DNA of 64,000 nucleotides from Isoetes taiwanensis (Eukaryota; Streptophyta; Lycopodiopsida; Isoetales; Isoetaceae). This document shows positions 37,431 through 48,169 of the stretch, piece by piece (within the stretch, counting starts at the first letter, position 1; each line of letters begins with the position of its first letter). A model generated the notes under the pieces. The model did not search any database. It saw only the letters and a program-made list of their open reading frames with translations, and was not told the DNA's origin. The DNA lies in NCBI GenBank assembly GCA_021234155.1, contig JAJEKV010000011.1, positions 9,279,712-9,343,711 on the forward strand. Direction: 5' to 3'. The translations under genes and the position numbers were made by a program.

Positions 37431-38935
37431 AATGGTTTGGGGTTATTGCTCAAATCGTCATGCCCATCCCTGGAAAACCGTGTTAAAGGCAGTTAATACG
37501 CCAAATAAACAGAGTTCAAGACAAATTCCTTCTCGCAGGGTTAGCCGGCTGAATGATTTGATGGTTCTCCATTTGTCAATTGTGTTTATCCATTTATCCT
37601 TTCTTTTATGGTTAGTCCCTTTAGCAACTAGTTAAGAGCAAGTTTGCCCATATGTCTGATACCATTAGGAATTGAATGTGGACAAGAAGCTGCATGCGAC
37701 AGAGCTCCAAGAACTTTATGATGTCAAGATTCTCCAGAGATGGTTTTCTGTAAGAAAATGTTCATGTCCTTTTTTTCCCTTCCTCTTGTTCGTTCATGTT
37801 TTGCAAAAAAATTCCACAAACCAGGCAAGGTGGGCAGAGATTTTTTATTCAAGTAAAGATTTTCTTCTGACATGCTTATGTCAGTAGTAAGGACATTTGC
37901 CCAGAGTTTCCCAATGCTGGTTCAGATTGCGATGATTGTAAAATTGGGTGTATTCCTCCAACTTGTCAGAGATCAAAGTTAAGGTAACCTTTTGTGATTT
38001 CGAATATGCAAATTTTTGTTTGAGCATGTATTTGACACAATTGAATCATCCCAATCTCATCTGCAATACATGGACATGTACAATATGTAGGCCATATTAT
38101 AAATGGGGCAAGATATGTACCACGTGCACCAGTAAGTAAGCGGGAAAAAAAAAATCCAAAGAAACTGTCAAGTATTTTTGTAGCATCCTCAATTTTCATA
38201 TCTCCCTTGTTGAGAGAGGCTTATAGATTATTGTAAAATCCTTCGTTGCAAGCACGTCCCAATAGTAGGTACCAAGAGTGGCAGCCTAGGCTCTCGCTAC
38301 TTTGCCAAAATAGGGCAAATTTATGGGAAGAAAAATCAAAGGAACGGTCCAACTAGAATGGAAGAAGCAAAAAGAACAAATAGAGGATCCATAGGCTGAC
38401 TCCACACAAACAACGTGTTGCTACATCTGATGTACTGATGGCATCATTATCCTTACACACGAGACAATCCCTTATTTTGATAATTGAAGGGACACACAAA
38501 ACATTTCTACAGGCTTTCAAGCCAAGTCATATATTTCAAGCGTCCTAGTTTCTTCCACTGTAAGTTTTTATCTCCAAGCTAGAGATAGTTTAGCATGCTC
38601 CTAATTATCTCCTTTAAATCACTTGCTTGCTTAATCAGCTATGTAGGAGAAGTATTTTCTCCTATTCACAGTCATAGTCATGTAATTTGGCATGCGAGCT
38701 ACTTTGTTGTCCAAGTACTTAGCTATGTTTGGGACATGGCCTAGGGCTACCTGGAGGGATGCCTTAGGTACAAAGGATCATATGCAAGAAGGCAATTCTA
38801 GTAATGTCGGACTTACCTTTGTTTGGAATGCTTGCATGACTTCATGGTAGTATGGTGTTGCTGCTATCGTGTCTGATAGGTCGAACTCATGTTGAAGAAC
38901 TGAGAAGACAGAGTTGGCATCTGCTTCTTCCATAT
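37431..38935. repeat. Empty-site paralog of the outer-transposon insertion locus
   Basis: This block matches 39,843-39,980 on its left part and 62,131-63,540 on its right part, that is, the two flanks of the 22-kb transposon. The join lies at AATT (37,578-37,581), within GTCAATTGTGTTTATCC. The left flank of the transposon ends ATCAATT and the right flank starts AATTGTGTTTATCC, so this block shows what the site looks like without the insertion. Coding potential is doubtful: a Cys-rich plus stretch (37,890-37,980) and a minus RDCLVCKDN piece are present but unproven. Confidence 0.93.
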
Positions 38936-39280
38936 TTGGAAGTCCACATGGCCATAGAATACCAGAAAAGCAAGCTTGAAGTTATATCTAGCCGCCCCCT
39001 TGCTCGGTCAGCAAAATGTTGTAATTTTAACCATTAGTTCTCACACAAAGGAAAAAATATACAATATTAAACCCCATTTCCCTTTTCTCGCCAAATCATT
39101 AGCCAAATCTTACTCCGGAGATAATTCAGCAACTTATGCCACATTATCTTATTTTCCTCCTTTTATTTAAAGTTCAAATGTCATCTTGGCCTTTACAACA
39201 AAACTGTGGGCTTTGCTCAAAGTAGCAGCAGCAGCTACTTCGCCTAAAATAGGGCAAATTTGCTTACCACGATTACTCTG
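38936..39280. repeat. Direct repeat, partner 33,101-33,440
   Basis: Close copy of the 33.1-kb block. In this locus it replaces the continuation seen at 63,520 after GGCATCTGCTTCT. Confidence 0.9.
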
Positions 39281-39346
39281 CCCAAATCTCCGTGTTGCCA
39301 CCTTTGTTAGCTATAGAAGACATTGGGTGCTGCACATTGATTTTCA

Positions 39347-39842
<496 letters not shown>

Positions 39843-39976
39843 TATTCCTCAGAATGGTCTGGGGCTATTGCTCAAATCCTCATGCCCATCCCTAATATGC
39901 CAAATAAACAGAGTTCAAGACAAATTTATTCTCGCAGGGTTAGCTGGCTGAATGATTTGATGGTTCTGCATTTATC

Positions 39977-39980
39977 AATT
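39977..39980. repeat. Left target-site duplication AATT
   Basis: AATT directly precedes the left terminal inverted repeat of the outer transposon and matches the AATT at 62,131-62,134. The paralogous empty site has it only once. Confidence 0.9.
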
Positions 39981-40357
39981 AACAAGATTGCGTATTAAAC
40001 GGGAGCAAATCATCGAAACGATAGCGAAAGGAATATTCCTCAAAGATTCCCTTTTTTTTTTAACAAAAGGGGGTAAAACTAGGTAAAAAAAAAAAAAGAT
40101 GCATGAAATTCTATTTTGACCCCCCCCCAAAATGACTAATTTTTTTGTGCAACGAAAGAATTGACATTTTTAAAGTGTCACTTTTCTTAGCAAATAGAAT
40201 GTTCTTGAAGTATATTTTACGAGAGAATCTCTAATTTCAGAGGATAAAATATTTAACAAAAATTGAAGTAAGTCCAGAATTGAAAGCGTAGTATTCTCAA
40301 AATTTGAAGATAGAATCTTCATATTCACATGCAAAATTTACAGTCTTTTTCTAAGAC

Positions 40358-43300
40358 TCAGTTATGTACAAAAGTGTGAGGAGTGATGAGAGAGGGATCC
40401 AGGACGTCATCATGTTCATTTATGCCATCCTCATCACCTTCACTTCTTTCACTATCACTAGAGGAAGTGCTTGAGTTATCTTCCTCATCACTATCAACAG
40501 ATGGTGAAGCATTGTCACCATCTTCTTCATCCTCTTCTTCGTAATTACAAGCTTTTTTAAGCAAATTGATAGTCCTCTGGCGTAGACGATTGTCAGATTT
40601 CAATTTAAAATCATAGCATAATATAGTCACGTCATTAAGGATCAGCTCATCCCTACAACCCACCTTCTTGGACTTTCTCCCTTTTCCTTGGCTTCTCATT
40701 TCTAACTCATGTCTACCTTCAAAAGCATTTTCTGAACGTGTTGCAAGCCAATGAATCTTGAGTTTAGTGACTAAGCCTTCCTCCTTGACTGTGTCAAGCA
40801 CTTTTGCTATCCAGAAAGGTCGATCTTTGTCATCCTCCTCAGTTGGAAGAGCAATTAGCATACCCTTGGTAATTTCTGTGATATTACCTTGAGGCTCATT
40901 CTTGCGTCTTGGTCCGAGGTACATGACTCGATCCTCGTCTTCTTCTACTGCAGGTGCTAAGGTAGCATTGCTTGGACCTGCTTGGTGCTGGGGTTGATGG
41001 AAGGTGTTAGGCCATTGAAATGGTTCTTGCAACTGTCTTAGAGCTATATTTTTCACAACAATTTTCTGTTCGAGAAAGAAGTTACTCCACCACATCCGAT
41101 CTTCTTCTAAGAAGTACTTAAAGCCTGAGGAAATTCCATTTTCAATGGCTTTTAAGGATGACTCGTGGGTACTTTTTTACGCTTGGACTCCTTAGGATTT
41201 TTGAGAGGAAGTTGTTCAAAGACGTTCTACTGAAGGGAAGTGTGCGGAATATATTTAGGGAAGCGTAATCCCTTTGGTGGACTCCAGTCCTTAGTTGTGG
41301 TATACTTCTTGCCACAGAAGAAACTCGGCCATCCTTCAAGTAGAACTTCATGTGATGTTGAAAGGTGAGATCATTCAATTTGTTCACGCTTTTGTTCTGC
41401 ATGCGAACGTTGAGAGAAAATAAACTCTCTCGAAGTCGGCGGTCTCTTTAAGAAGAAGATCGACTTTGGAGTGGGAGTGTAAGAATCTTCAATAATTCGA
41501 ACTAAAGTAGGAGGAAGAGAAAGCCTTCTTCCTTCCGAGGCTTACTTAAAAATCACTGAACATTTGGTCAATTTGATCATGAGTGTGGCCTACAAGTAAG
41601 AAACCCGACTTCACTTTTCTAAAGATCCCTAGCTCCACTAACATGGCACAGTACGCAAAGAGTGTTTGGTTCTTGTTCTCCCTTGTAGTATTGTCAAGTT
41701 GCAGGTAAAGCACTGGTGGTAATTGCTCTTGCTCGCACAGGACCTTGTTAAGAATTGTAATTGTGAGGTTCGGGCACCATGCAAGTTTGGATACGTCAAG
41801 AATACTTTGCACTTTAGACTTCCTTTGAAGACCATAGCTCCTACAAGGTGGATCTTAACAAAACATTCCTCCGGCACATCTTTAGGAATGTTCAAGAAAT
41901 GCGGTAGAGTTTTTTTTTTTTTTTGGTCCATTCCATCAATCACAACAGACATATATATTGCAATTGGACGTTCAAGAGCTTTTTTTTTCTATGTTTGGCA
42001 AGCTTTCTTCTCTCACGCTTGTTGTTCACGATGTGCGGCAAGGTTACGTTGCACAATATCTCGTGAGAAGAAATGAGGTCAAAGCATTATATTTAAAACA
42101 AGTGAGAGATTGGAGAACATGAGCTTACTTCTTTTCGACCTCTGTCTTTGCGGTTTCTCTTTGACTCTTTAATTACGCACACCTTGAGCAAGCGGACATT
42201 CTATGTCTCCCGGGAATTTTCACTAAACCGAATTCACTTTTCCACGGTCACGGTGAAGTGTGAGTAAGAGATGTCTTTGAGTGCAAGTCTCTTTGTACTC
42301 ATTAAAAACATCTTTTTTGGTGATGTTATCAGTTAAATGATACATGTTACTGTTAGGCAGCTTCTCACATGTTTCTCTAAAATATTTCTCCATCCATGAC
42401 ACAGCAGCAAGGGCATGCATGGTTACAACTCTTCTTGGTCCACAATGATCATCAATTACTGGATTTTTGTCCAGTCTTTTGTGTATTCTAGACATTCTGG
42501 TGGACCCTAAATGGTGGACAACCATAATGCATTTCTGGCAAACTTCTTGATGGTTAATGTAGTGCAAGAAGGTGTTGCGGTCTGGTCTTACATGATAGGC
42601 CAAATAGGCATTCTGGTCAGCCAATGTCATTGAACTGTAGTTGTCTCTAATTGCTCGTAATTTAGCCATGTTAAATTTGTTGATACAACCCAATGAGCAG
42701 CATTTACTTCTTAAAAGTCTTCTCATTTTGTGCTCGTCCATAAGGTTTCTTCTTCTTACAGAGGAGCATGCTCTCAAACTAAAATCCACCTTGAATTTCT
42801 TGGTGGATTGGCTAGAGAATGTGTAATCTCGTTGCACTTTGTTGGTGTCTTCATCTTCTGAAGAGAGTTCTACTCTGGGGGTGACCTCCTCTACCCTTAG
42901 TGGTGTGCTTGTAGAGGAGAACAAACCACGTGAAGCTGTACCCGGACAAGGCGGAGGTGCAGTGTTGAATGAAGGAGATGGGCCACCATATGATGTGCCA
43001 GCGAAAGTTGTTGTAGCTGCTTCACAAGGAGTTCGATCAAACATGTCTCTTATAGCAGACTGAAATTCTGCAAAACCATGTGTCACCACGGTTGTGTGAA
43101 GAGGAGTAGATGTTGCAATGTCGTCTTCATTTGTTGTGAAATCGTGGTGGGAGAAGCTGTGGTGAATCTCGCAGTCTTCAGAACGTGTTGTATTCCTTGT
43201 TTGTGTAAGTGAAGATGGAGAAACTACAAACGGCTGAGGTAGTCTGTTTCGAAATATTCTCTGAGGTCGAGCATTTGTAGTGTCGGGGGATGGTACAAAT

Positions 43301-43554
43301 GGTGGTGGAAGATTGCTACGTGCAATAGGTGAGGGTTGGAAAGGTGGTGGCAACCGGTTTCCTACTGGACTTGGAGAGGGTTGGAAAGGTGGTGGCAGTC
43401 TACTAGTTACTGGACTCGGAGTGTCTTCGAGAAGCAACAAAGACCTTGTCGAGGTAGGTGTTGAAGAAGCATCTCTGTCTTGTGTTCCATTTGAAGTAGA
43501 GGTACTTGGGCAAACAAATGGTGGTGGAAGTTTGTTCACGAAGCGGTTAACCAT
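40358..43554 (-). pseudogene. DUF7869-type transposase-like gene (RNase H fold inferred), decayed
   Basis: Translation on the minus strand starts at the ATG at 43,554. The N-terminus has five Pro-rich units around RLPPPFQPSPS. A Cys-containing region follows with CSLGCINKFNMAKLRAIRDN, then VCQKCIMVVHHLGSTRMSRI, then (41,950-41,560) VVIDGMDQKK, VLYLQLDNTTRENKN and LVGHTHDQIDQMF. These are the hallmark strings of the eukaryotic DUF7869 family. Their three conserved Asp positions suggest an RNase H-like catalytic core, but that is inference. The last exon (41,095-40,358) has PFWIAKVLDTVKEE, then LKIHWLA, a chromatin-reader-like barrel, and an acidic DEE/Ser tail. Frameshifts near 41,810 and 41,340 and stops around 42,000-42,200 break it. 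Several introns are likely, and the exon borders are approximate. Confidence 0.75.
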
Positions 43555-43632
43555 GTTGAACAACTGCAAAAAATTGTGGACTTGTTACTAACTCACAAGT
43601 CGATTGGACTAATGATATTCGAGAATACAAAT

Positions 43633-43700
43633 GCTATTCCAGAATACTAATTTGTGTGCAGCATTTGCTGTGTGTGCACAGATGCTATTCCAGAATACAC
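43633..43700. promoter_or_regulatory. TATTCCAGAATAC sites in the divergent promoter
   Basis: Two sites, GCTATTCCAGAATAC at 43,633 and GCTATTCCAGAATACAC at 43,686, lie in the ~330-bp gap between the transposase start (43,554) and the start region of the methyltransferase gene (43,888). They are the same motif as in that gene's introns, which suggests shared control of both genes. This is inference. Confidence 0.5.
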
Positions 43701-43953
43701 TTGGCCAGAGTGTTTGAACAAGACATATTCTGCATCACATAGACAACTGCAACTGACAGTAGCCTACCTTTAAAAAGGAAAATTCAGCGCCTCAGTTGCG
43801 TATTCCGCTTCCAGAGATTTAGTCGCCAGCCCGAGCGCCTTCCGATCTATATTGATTTGCTGTCTTCCGATTCACATAGCGAAAATAATGGACAGGTAAG
43901 CAATTAAAGTACATAGTACGTCTTTCGGTGTTTAATGTTTTGTTTTTGTAAGC

Positions 43954-44216
43954 CAAAGTGTATTCCAGAATACACTTTGAGCTTCTATCGAAGTGCAAAG
44001 TGTATTCTGGAATACACTTTGCTCACTGCCGAAGTGCAAAGTGTATTCCAGAATACACTTTGCCCTTCGGGAGAAGAGCAAAGTGTATTTCGGAATACAC
44101 TTTGCCCTACACTTTGCCCTTCGGGCGAAGAGCAAAGTGTATTCCAGCTAGTGTATTCTGGAATACACTTTGCTCTTCGCCCGAAGGGCAAAGTGTATTC
44201 CGGAATACACTTTGCT
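43954..44216. repeat. Palindrome array 1 (GTGTATTCCRGAATACAC), about six copies
   Basis: Near-perfect ~26-bp palindromes, each centred on TTCCGGAA, TTCCAGAA or a close variant, are separated by spacers that are themselves palindromic (CTTCGGGCGAAG). The array lies in the leader or first intron of the ParB-methyltransferase gene: a GT donor follows ATGGACAG at 43,888-43,895 and an AG acceptor lies at 44,463. The short open frames across it are artefacts of the repeat. Confidence 0.92.
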
Positions 44217-44463
44217 TATCTTCTTGAAAACACTAATTTTTTTGCACTTGAACACCACTTTTTAGCTGTAACAGACCACTTTTTAGGTTGAACATACCAC
44301 TTTTTAGTCCAATTAAGACATAAAAATTGTGTTGGAGAGACAATATTTGTGTTTTTTTTCTTGTCTTTTGCTAGCCTTTAGGGCACATGATTAGTAAATC
44401 TTATTCTGGAATATAGCTTTCGTCTTATTTTCTGTCTTAACATTGTTGTCTTAAACGTTTCAG

Positions 44464-46123
44464 TGGCAGGGAAGAAGGCAGCAAAAGGGCATAAAAAAAA
44501 CTGTGAAGATTAAGCGTCCACACCCTCAAAAGCACACCACTGACACGGACGAGCCTACTATTTACGAAAACTTTCAAACGCAGTGGTTCATTACCAGGGG
44601 TGCAGACGGAAAGTACAGCACACTGACGTTTCTGTACGTCTGTAAAAGTGCTGGGAACAAAAGGTACGCCGACACAGAGTTCGTCAACCTTGGGACAATT
44701 AAAGAGGTCTCAGAGGTAGCCGGACAAGGAGGTCAGGCGACAAGGCTATCCTTCAAGACCTCCCAAGGGTTCATTGTTGTGGACATCGCCTTCTTTAGAA
44801 TTGTCAGTGTGCAACCACAGGCACTGTACAAATTCTTTTCACACTACCGGACTAAACGCAGCCTGTCTTCACTAATTAGACAGGTTTGTACTAGTACAAG
44901 CGAAGACTTTCCTGTAAGTGAGTCAGAGCAATCAGATGGAGGACCATCACCTTCTCCTAGTAATTCCGGGGGGTCATCAGATGGAGGGTCCCAAGACCTA
45001 GAAGAGGAAGTTCCACCAGTGCTGCCAAAGAAACTTAGCAGGCCAAGAGCCACCATAGCCGCTAAGGAACCAAAGAAGCGGAAGGTACAGCAGCTTGAAG
45101 TTGCTGAAATCCCCGAGGAAAGCACAAAAAAACAAAAGGGAAAAGGAAAAGCTCCCGGGGTAGCAATAAAAGAAAAGAAACTTGATAAGACCTCCGAAAG
45201 AATGGAGGTAATAAATGCAGAAAAATTTGTACAAGGGGTGATCTATCTTCTAGTAACTTGCATGAGGCTGCCCCCAAAGAATGAAGCTGGTGAAAGGCCG
45301 CTTCATGTTCGTAAAATATATGCCGACCACTTAAGGAACCTGAAGGACAGAATTAGGAGCAATCCTAATGCTCATGTGGTGCCAATAGTTGTCCTTGTTG
45401 ACAGGGAGCAATGCAACACCCCCCAGGACTATGACAGAGAAAAAGCAGACACTTACACTCACTACGTCTTGGGAGGAAATCATAGCTTCAAGGCAAGAAG
45501 GCAGCTGTACAAGGAATAAAAGAACCCCAGGTATCTCTCCGTCCTGTGCGCAGTCTACTGTGGTCTCACCGACGAAGAAGCAAAAATCGTTGCCAACACA
45601 CACAATGCTGACAACGAGTACAAATTAAAGATGAGTTTTGTCGACAAGATCCGGTTCATGCACAGGGAGTACATGATTTTTAAAGAAAAATATGGAGAAG
45701 ACTTGAAGAAACCAGCGTACTCCTTAGAACTGAAGGAAGCTTGCGCAGTGGAGTGCTGCCTCAAGTACGACGAGGCTAACAAACGGCAGTCACTCATACC
45801 GCATGACAACTGGTTTCAATTAGCCTTCAGAGATGGCAGAGTAAGTTTCTTTTGTATTCTGAAATAACTTTGTTGCCCTCCGACTGACCTCGGTTATTAC
45901 TGTGCAGATATGGGACCTACAAAACGAGATTTTTACCATGTTCGAGCGTGGTGAATTGAAAAGTAAAGGAAAGGTCTCAGAAAAGAAAAAAGGTTCTGAT
46001 GTCCCAAAAAAAGAAATGACGATAACTGTGTGGAGAGAAATGCAGGGCTTTACAGACATGGACATACTAGAAGGTCGTAGACAAAGAATTTACTCTAGAA
46101 GAAATGTCCAAGGAACTTCACAG
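44464..46123 (+). pseudogene. ParB/sulfiredoxin-like domain half of a ParB-DNA methyltransferase gene
   Basis: Exons 44,464-45,840 and 45,908-46,123 are joined in phase by a 67-nt intron. The frame first gives an unidentified domain (about residues 1-125, with FITRGADGKYSTLTF). A Ser/Asp/Glu-rich linker with a nuclear-signal-like PKKRKV follows. Then comes a ParB/Srx-like segment: IYADHLRNLKDRI, HVVPIVVLVD, then YVLGGNHSFKARRQLYKE, where GGNHxxxARR matches the DGxHRxxA signature. An in-frame TAA at 45,517-45,519 is followed by conserved-looking sequence in the same frame (CAVYCGLTDEEAKIVANTHN), so it is a nonsense mutation, not the gene's end. The last exon ends in phase 0 at 46,123, and its partner exon starts at 60,332. 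No ATG is in frame in the first long exon. A start at 43,888 leads into a stop after splicing, so the start is unresolved. Confidence 0.68.
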
Positions 46124-46166
46124 GTAAGAACGATAGAACTTTCGTTTTAGGTTTCTTTCCGTAGCG

Positions 46167-46284
46167 CTAAGCGTATTCCAGAATACACTAGGGATCCAGA
46201 ATACACTACGGATTCTGCGAGTAGTCTAGAGAGTATTCCAGAATACACATCCGCTTACAAGCCGAAGCCAAAGTGTATTCCGGA
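46167..46284. repeat. Palindrome array 2 (diverged), left part of the split intron
   Basis: Four degenerate copies of the TATTCCAGAATACAC motif lie between the splice donor at 46,124 and the left end of the inner element. The last one, AAGTGTATTCCGGAAT, is cut by the insertion. Confidence 0.85.
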
Positions 46285-46903
46285 ATCATTAGGGCGGATT
46301 TGGGGTCTGAAAATGGCCCTTATCTTGGGTTAAAGATTTCCACGTCAGATTCGCCAGGACCAATCAGGTTTGCGCCTTTTTTACGAAAGTCAGTATTACT
46401 TGGCAAGTAGAAGGATGAGCAGGCTTACTTGGCATCCACATGGCGTATTTTCATAGGGGATGCCTGCGCTTTTATTGCAACCATTTTAATGGCCCGTATT
46501 TTTCGGGAGTCGCTTCGCCGCCCAAAATAATGGTGACTTTGACCGCCACCTTGTCCCGCCACCAACTCCCTTTGTCAAATTTTGGCGCCAAACTTGATCT
46601 TGTCACTCCGCGCCTCTACGTGCATCCTCTCCGCCTTCACTCCTCATCCGCAATCCATGTCTCCTGTAATTTCGTGTTCTTGCCCCATTTACGTAACTCC
46701 CAAGGTCAAGAAGTGGTAGGTTTTGTCTCAATAGGTTCGTGGGTGAGTATGCCGCCATCAACGAGGGGCGAGCATAGAGTTAGCGACAAAGGCGATCAGA
46801 CGTGCGGACACATTGGATAGGTAGGATAAAAGAGTTCAAGTTGAATTCTAGCGGCCGGAAAGTGGAAAGTATAACAATACGACATGCATATACCCCTTCT
46901 GAT

Positions 46904-47959
46904 ATGGCCAAAGAGCTAATCTCCACCAAAAACAGCTTCCCAAAATTGCTCGCAAATGGTAACCACCTTAATCGGATCACACGACGCCGGCTAGTCTGTA
47001 ACCTACTTAACTGCGTAGAGATAGTTTCGTCGGCCGGTGATCTCCTTATCTTTTCATTTCTTTCGTTGACACGTGTTTACAAACAAATTTATTGTGCAGG
47101 TTTATGTTTATCAGACGTCGTGGATGTCATTCCGGCCGAAAGTATTAGTAGTGTACTTGTCGTGTATCACATAGACATCGGAATTGTCCTTTTCCAAGGT
47201 ATGGATGCCGTGACCTTGCGGGGTATAGGCATCTGGTTTTACGGACATGATTATAACGTAAAGGTCAGGAAACCGAGCTTGAGGCCGGTTGAATTGCCCC
47301 CTTTAAGTGAACTTTGTAAGCCACGGACTAATGAGAACAATGTAATTGCAATGAAGAAATGCATGGCTGACGAGGTGCAAGCGGGAATGTCTGAAAACGG
47401 AGGCGTGAGGATGAGTTTCAAAATCTTCACACCGTTTGAGGTATTTGCTAATATATTCCAGATGGCGCAGGAAGTTCGAAAAGCTCCGAAGACATATACG
47501 TGCTTTCTCCCCCCTGCCGATTTTGTGGATGGCTTATTTTTTGTTCCGACCTGGGATGTTCGATTCCACGAATCATCCGGTCAACTAACAGAGGTCCGCG
47601 TAGTTAAGTCCTCCTTTAAGTTCAGATACTTTCTTCCAAAACAATATTTATACGTTAATTGTCAACTAGAACGAAGGAAACAGAAAAAGAGAGGCTGCAC
47701 AACTTTTTGGGAGCCGTTTGAGGACCATAACAGACACTCCGATGCGGTGGATATTCGAGTATGGAGAGGGGAGGAAGTCATTTATACAGCCACCATGGAA
47801 AGCGAATGGCCATTATCAGAGCTAAGAGTGCTAATGGAGACAGAGGAGATTGCTGACGACTTCCATTATTTTATTGATGGCATTAGGGTTGGTTACAGGC
47901 AAGAGGGAAATGTAAAGTTTAGTGAGTTCGCGATCAACAAGAAATTGTCTATCGCCTAG
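46904..47959 (+). CDS. Orphan protein gene, intact, 330 codons with one small intron
   Basis: No family was recognised. The frame is open from the ATG at 46,904 (an in-frame stop lies upstream at 46,781) to the TAG ending at 47,959. It contains a 63-nt segment (47,037-47,099) with GT and a pyrimidine-rich TTGTGCAG end. Removing it keeps the frame and deletes an odd hydrophobic stretch, so it is probably an intron, giving 330 residues. Visible features are a Pro-rich hinge with RPVELPPLSEL, a VYVNC-like beta-rich middle (FKFRYFLPKQYLYVNCQLE), a basic ERRKQKKRG, and a C-terminal EWPLSELRVLME ... YFIDGIRVGYRQEG ... SEFAINKKLSI. That ending looks like a ubiquitin-like beta-grasp fold, but this is a weak visual guess. 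It is the only undamaged gene of the inner element. Confidence 0.6.
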   Translation: MAKELISTKNSFPKLLANGNHLNRITRRRLVCNLLNCVEIVSSAGDLLIFSFLSLTRVYKQIYCAGLCLSDVVDVIPAESISSVLVVYHIDIGIVLFQGMDAVTLRGIGIWFYGHDYNVKVRKPSLRPVELPPLSELCKPRTNENNVIAMKKCMADEVQAGMSENGGVRMSFKIFTPFEVFANIFQMAQEVRKAPKTYTCFLPPADFVDGLFFVPTWDVRFHESSGQLTEVRVVKSSFKFRYFLPKQYLYVNCQLERRKQKKRGCTTFWEPFEDHNRHSDAVDIRVWRGEEVIYTATMESEWPLSELRVLMETEEIADDFHYFIDGIRVGYRQEGNVKFSEFAINKKLSIA

Positions 47960-47999
47960 CGCTTTGAATCTCGGTTTTTTATTTGTGTTTTTGTCCGAT

Positions 48000-48056
48000 G
48001 TTTTTTTAGGGTTCCGTATTTTGTCCGATATTTTTTTAGGGTTCCGTACAATTATT
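48000..48056. repeat. ~29-bp tandem duplication after the orphan gene
   Basis: TTTGTCCGATnTTTTTTTAG and GGGTTCCGTA are repeated in direct order, 40-100 bp after the stop codon. They may form part of a 3' end signal. Confidence 0.7.
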
Positions 48057-48143
48057 TAAAAACGTTACCATCATATTTTACTTTAACTTCTGTTTTTTAC
48101 TATTTATCTCTTGCCAGTTGTCTATTTTTGTCAGTGTTCGTAG

Positions 48144-48150
48144 TATAAAG
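48144..48150 (+). promoter_or_regulatory. TATAAAG box before the H3-like gene
   Basis: TATAAAG lies only 20 bp upstream of the ATG at 48,170, closer than the 80-110 bp seen in the other genes of the element. Either the leader is extremely short or another TATA is used. Confidence 0.35.
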
Positions 48151-48169
48151 CGCCATCCGCTGAGAAGCC

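Noticed and set aside
37890-37980. Cys-rich zinc finger on the plus strand
   Set aside because: Spacing fits no known finger, and the paralog at 62.4 kb does not preserve all the cysteines.
43954-44216. CRISPR array
   Set aside because: Spacers are not unique sequences but a repeated palindrome, the repeats are themselves palindromes, and the context is a plant gene.
43932-44291. Several overlapping open frames on both strands
   Set aside because: They are translations of the palindrome array and read the same on both strands.
46440-46820. 126-codon open frame before the orphan gene
   Set aside because: It overlaps the subterminal region, has no coding-like composition, and ends inside the next gene's upstream region.
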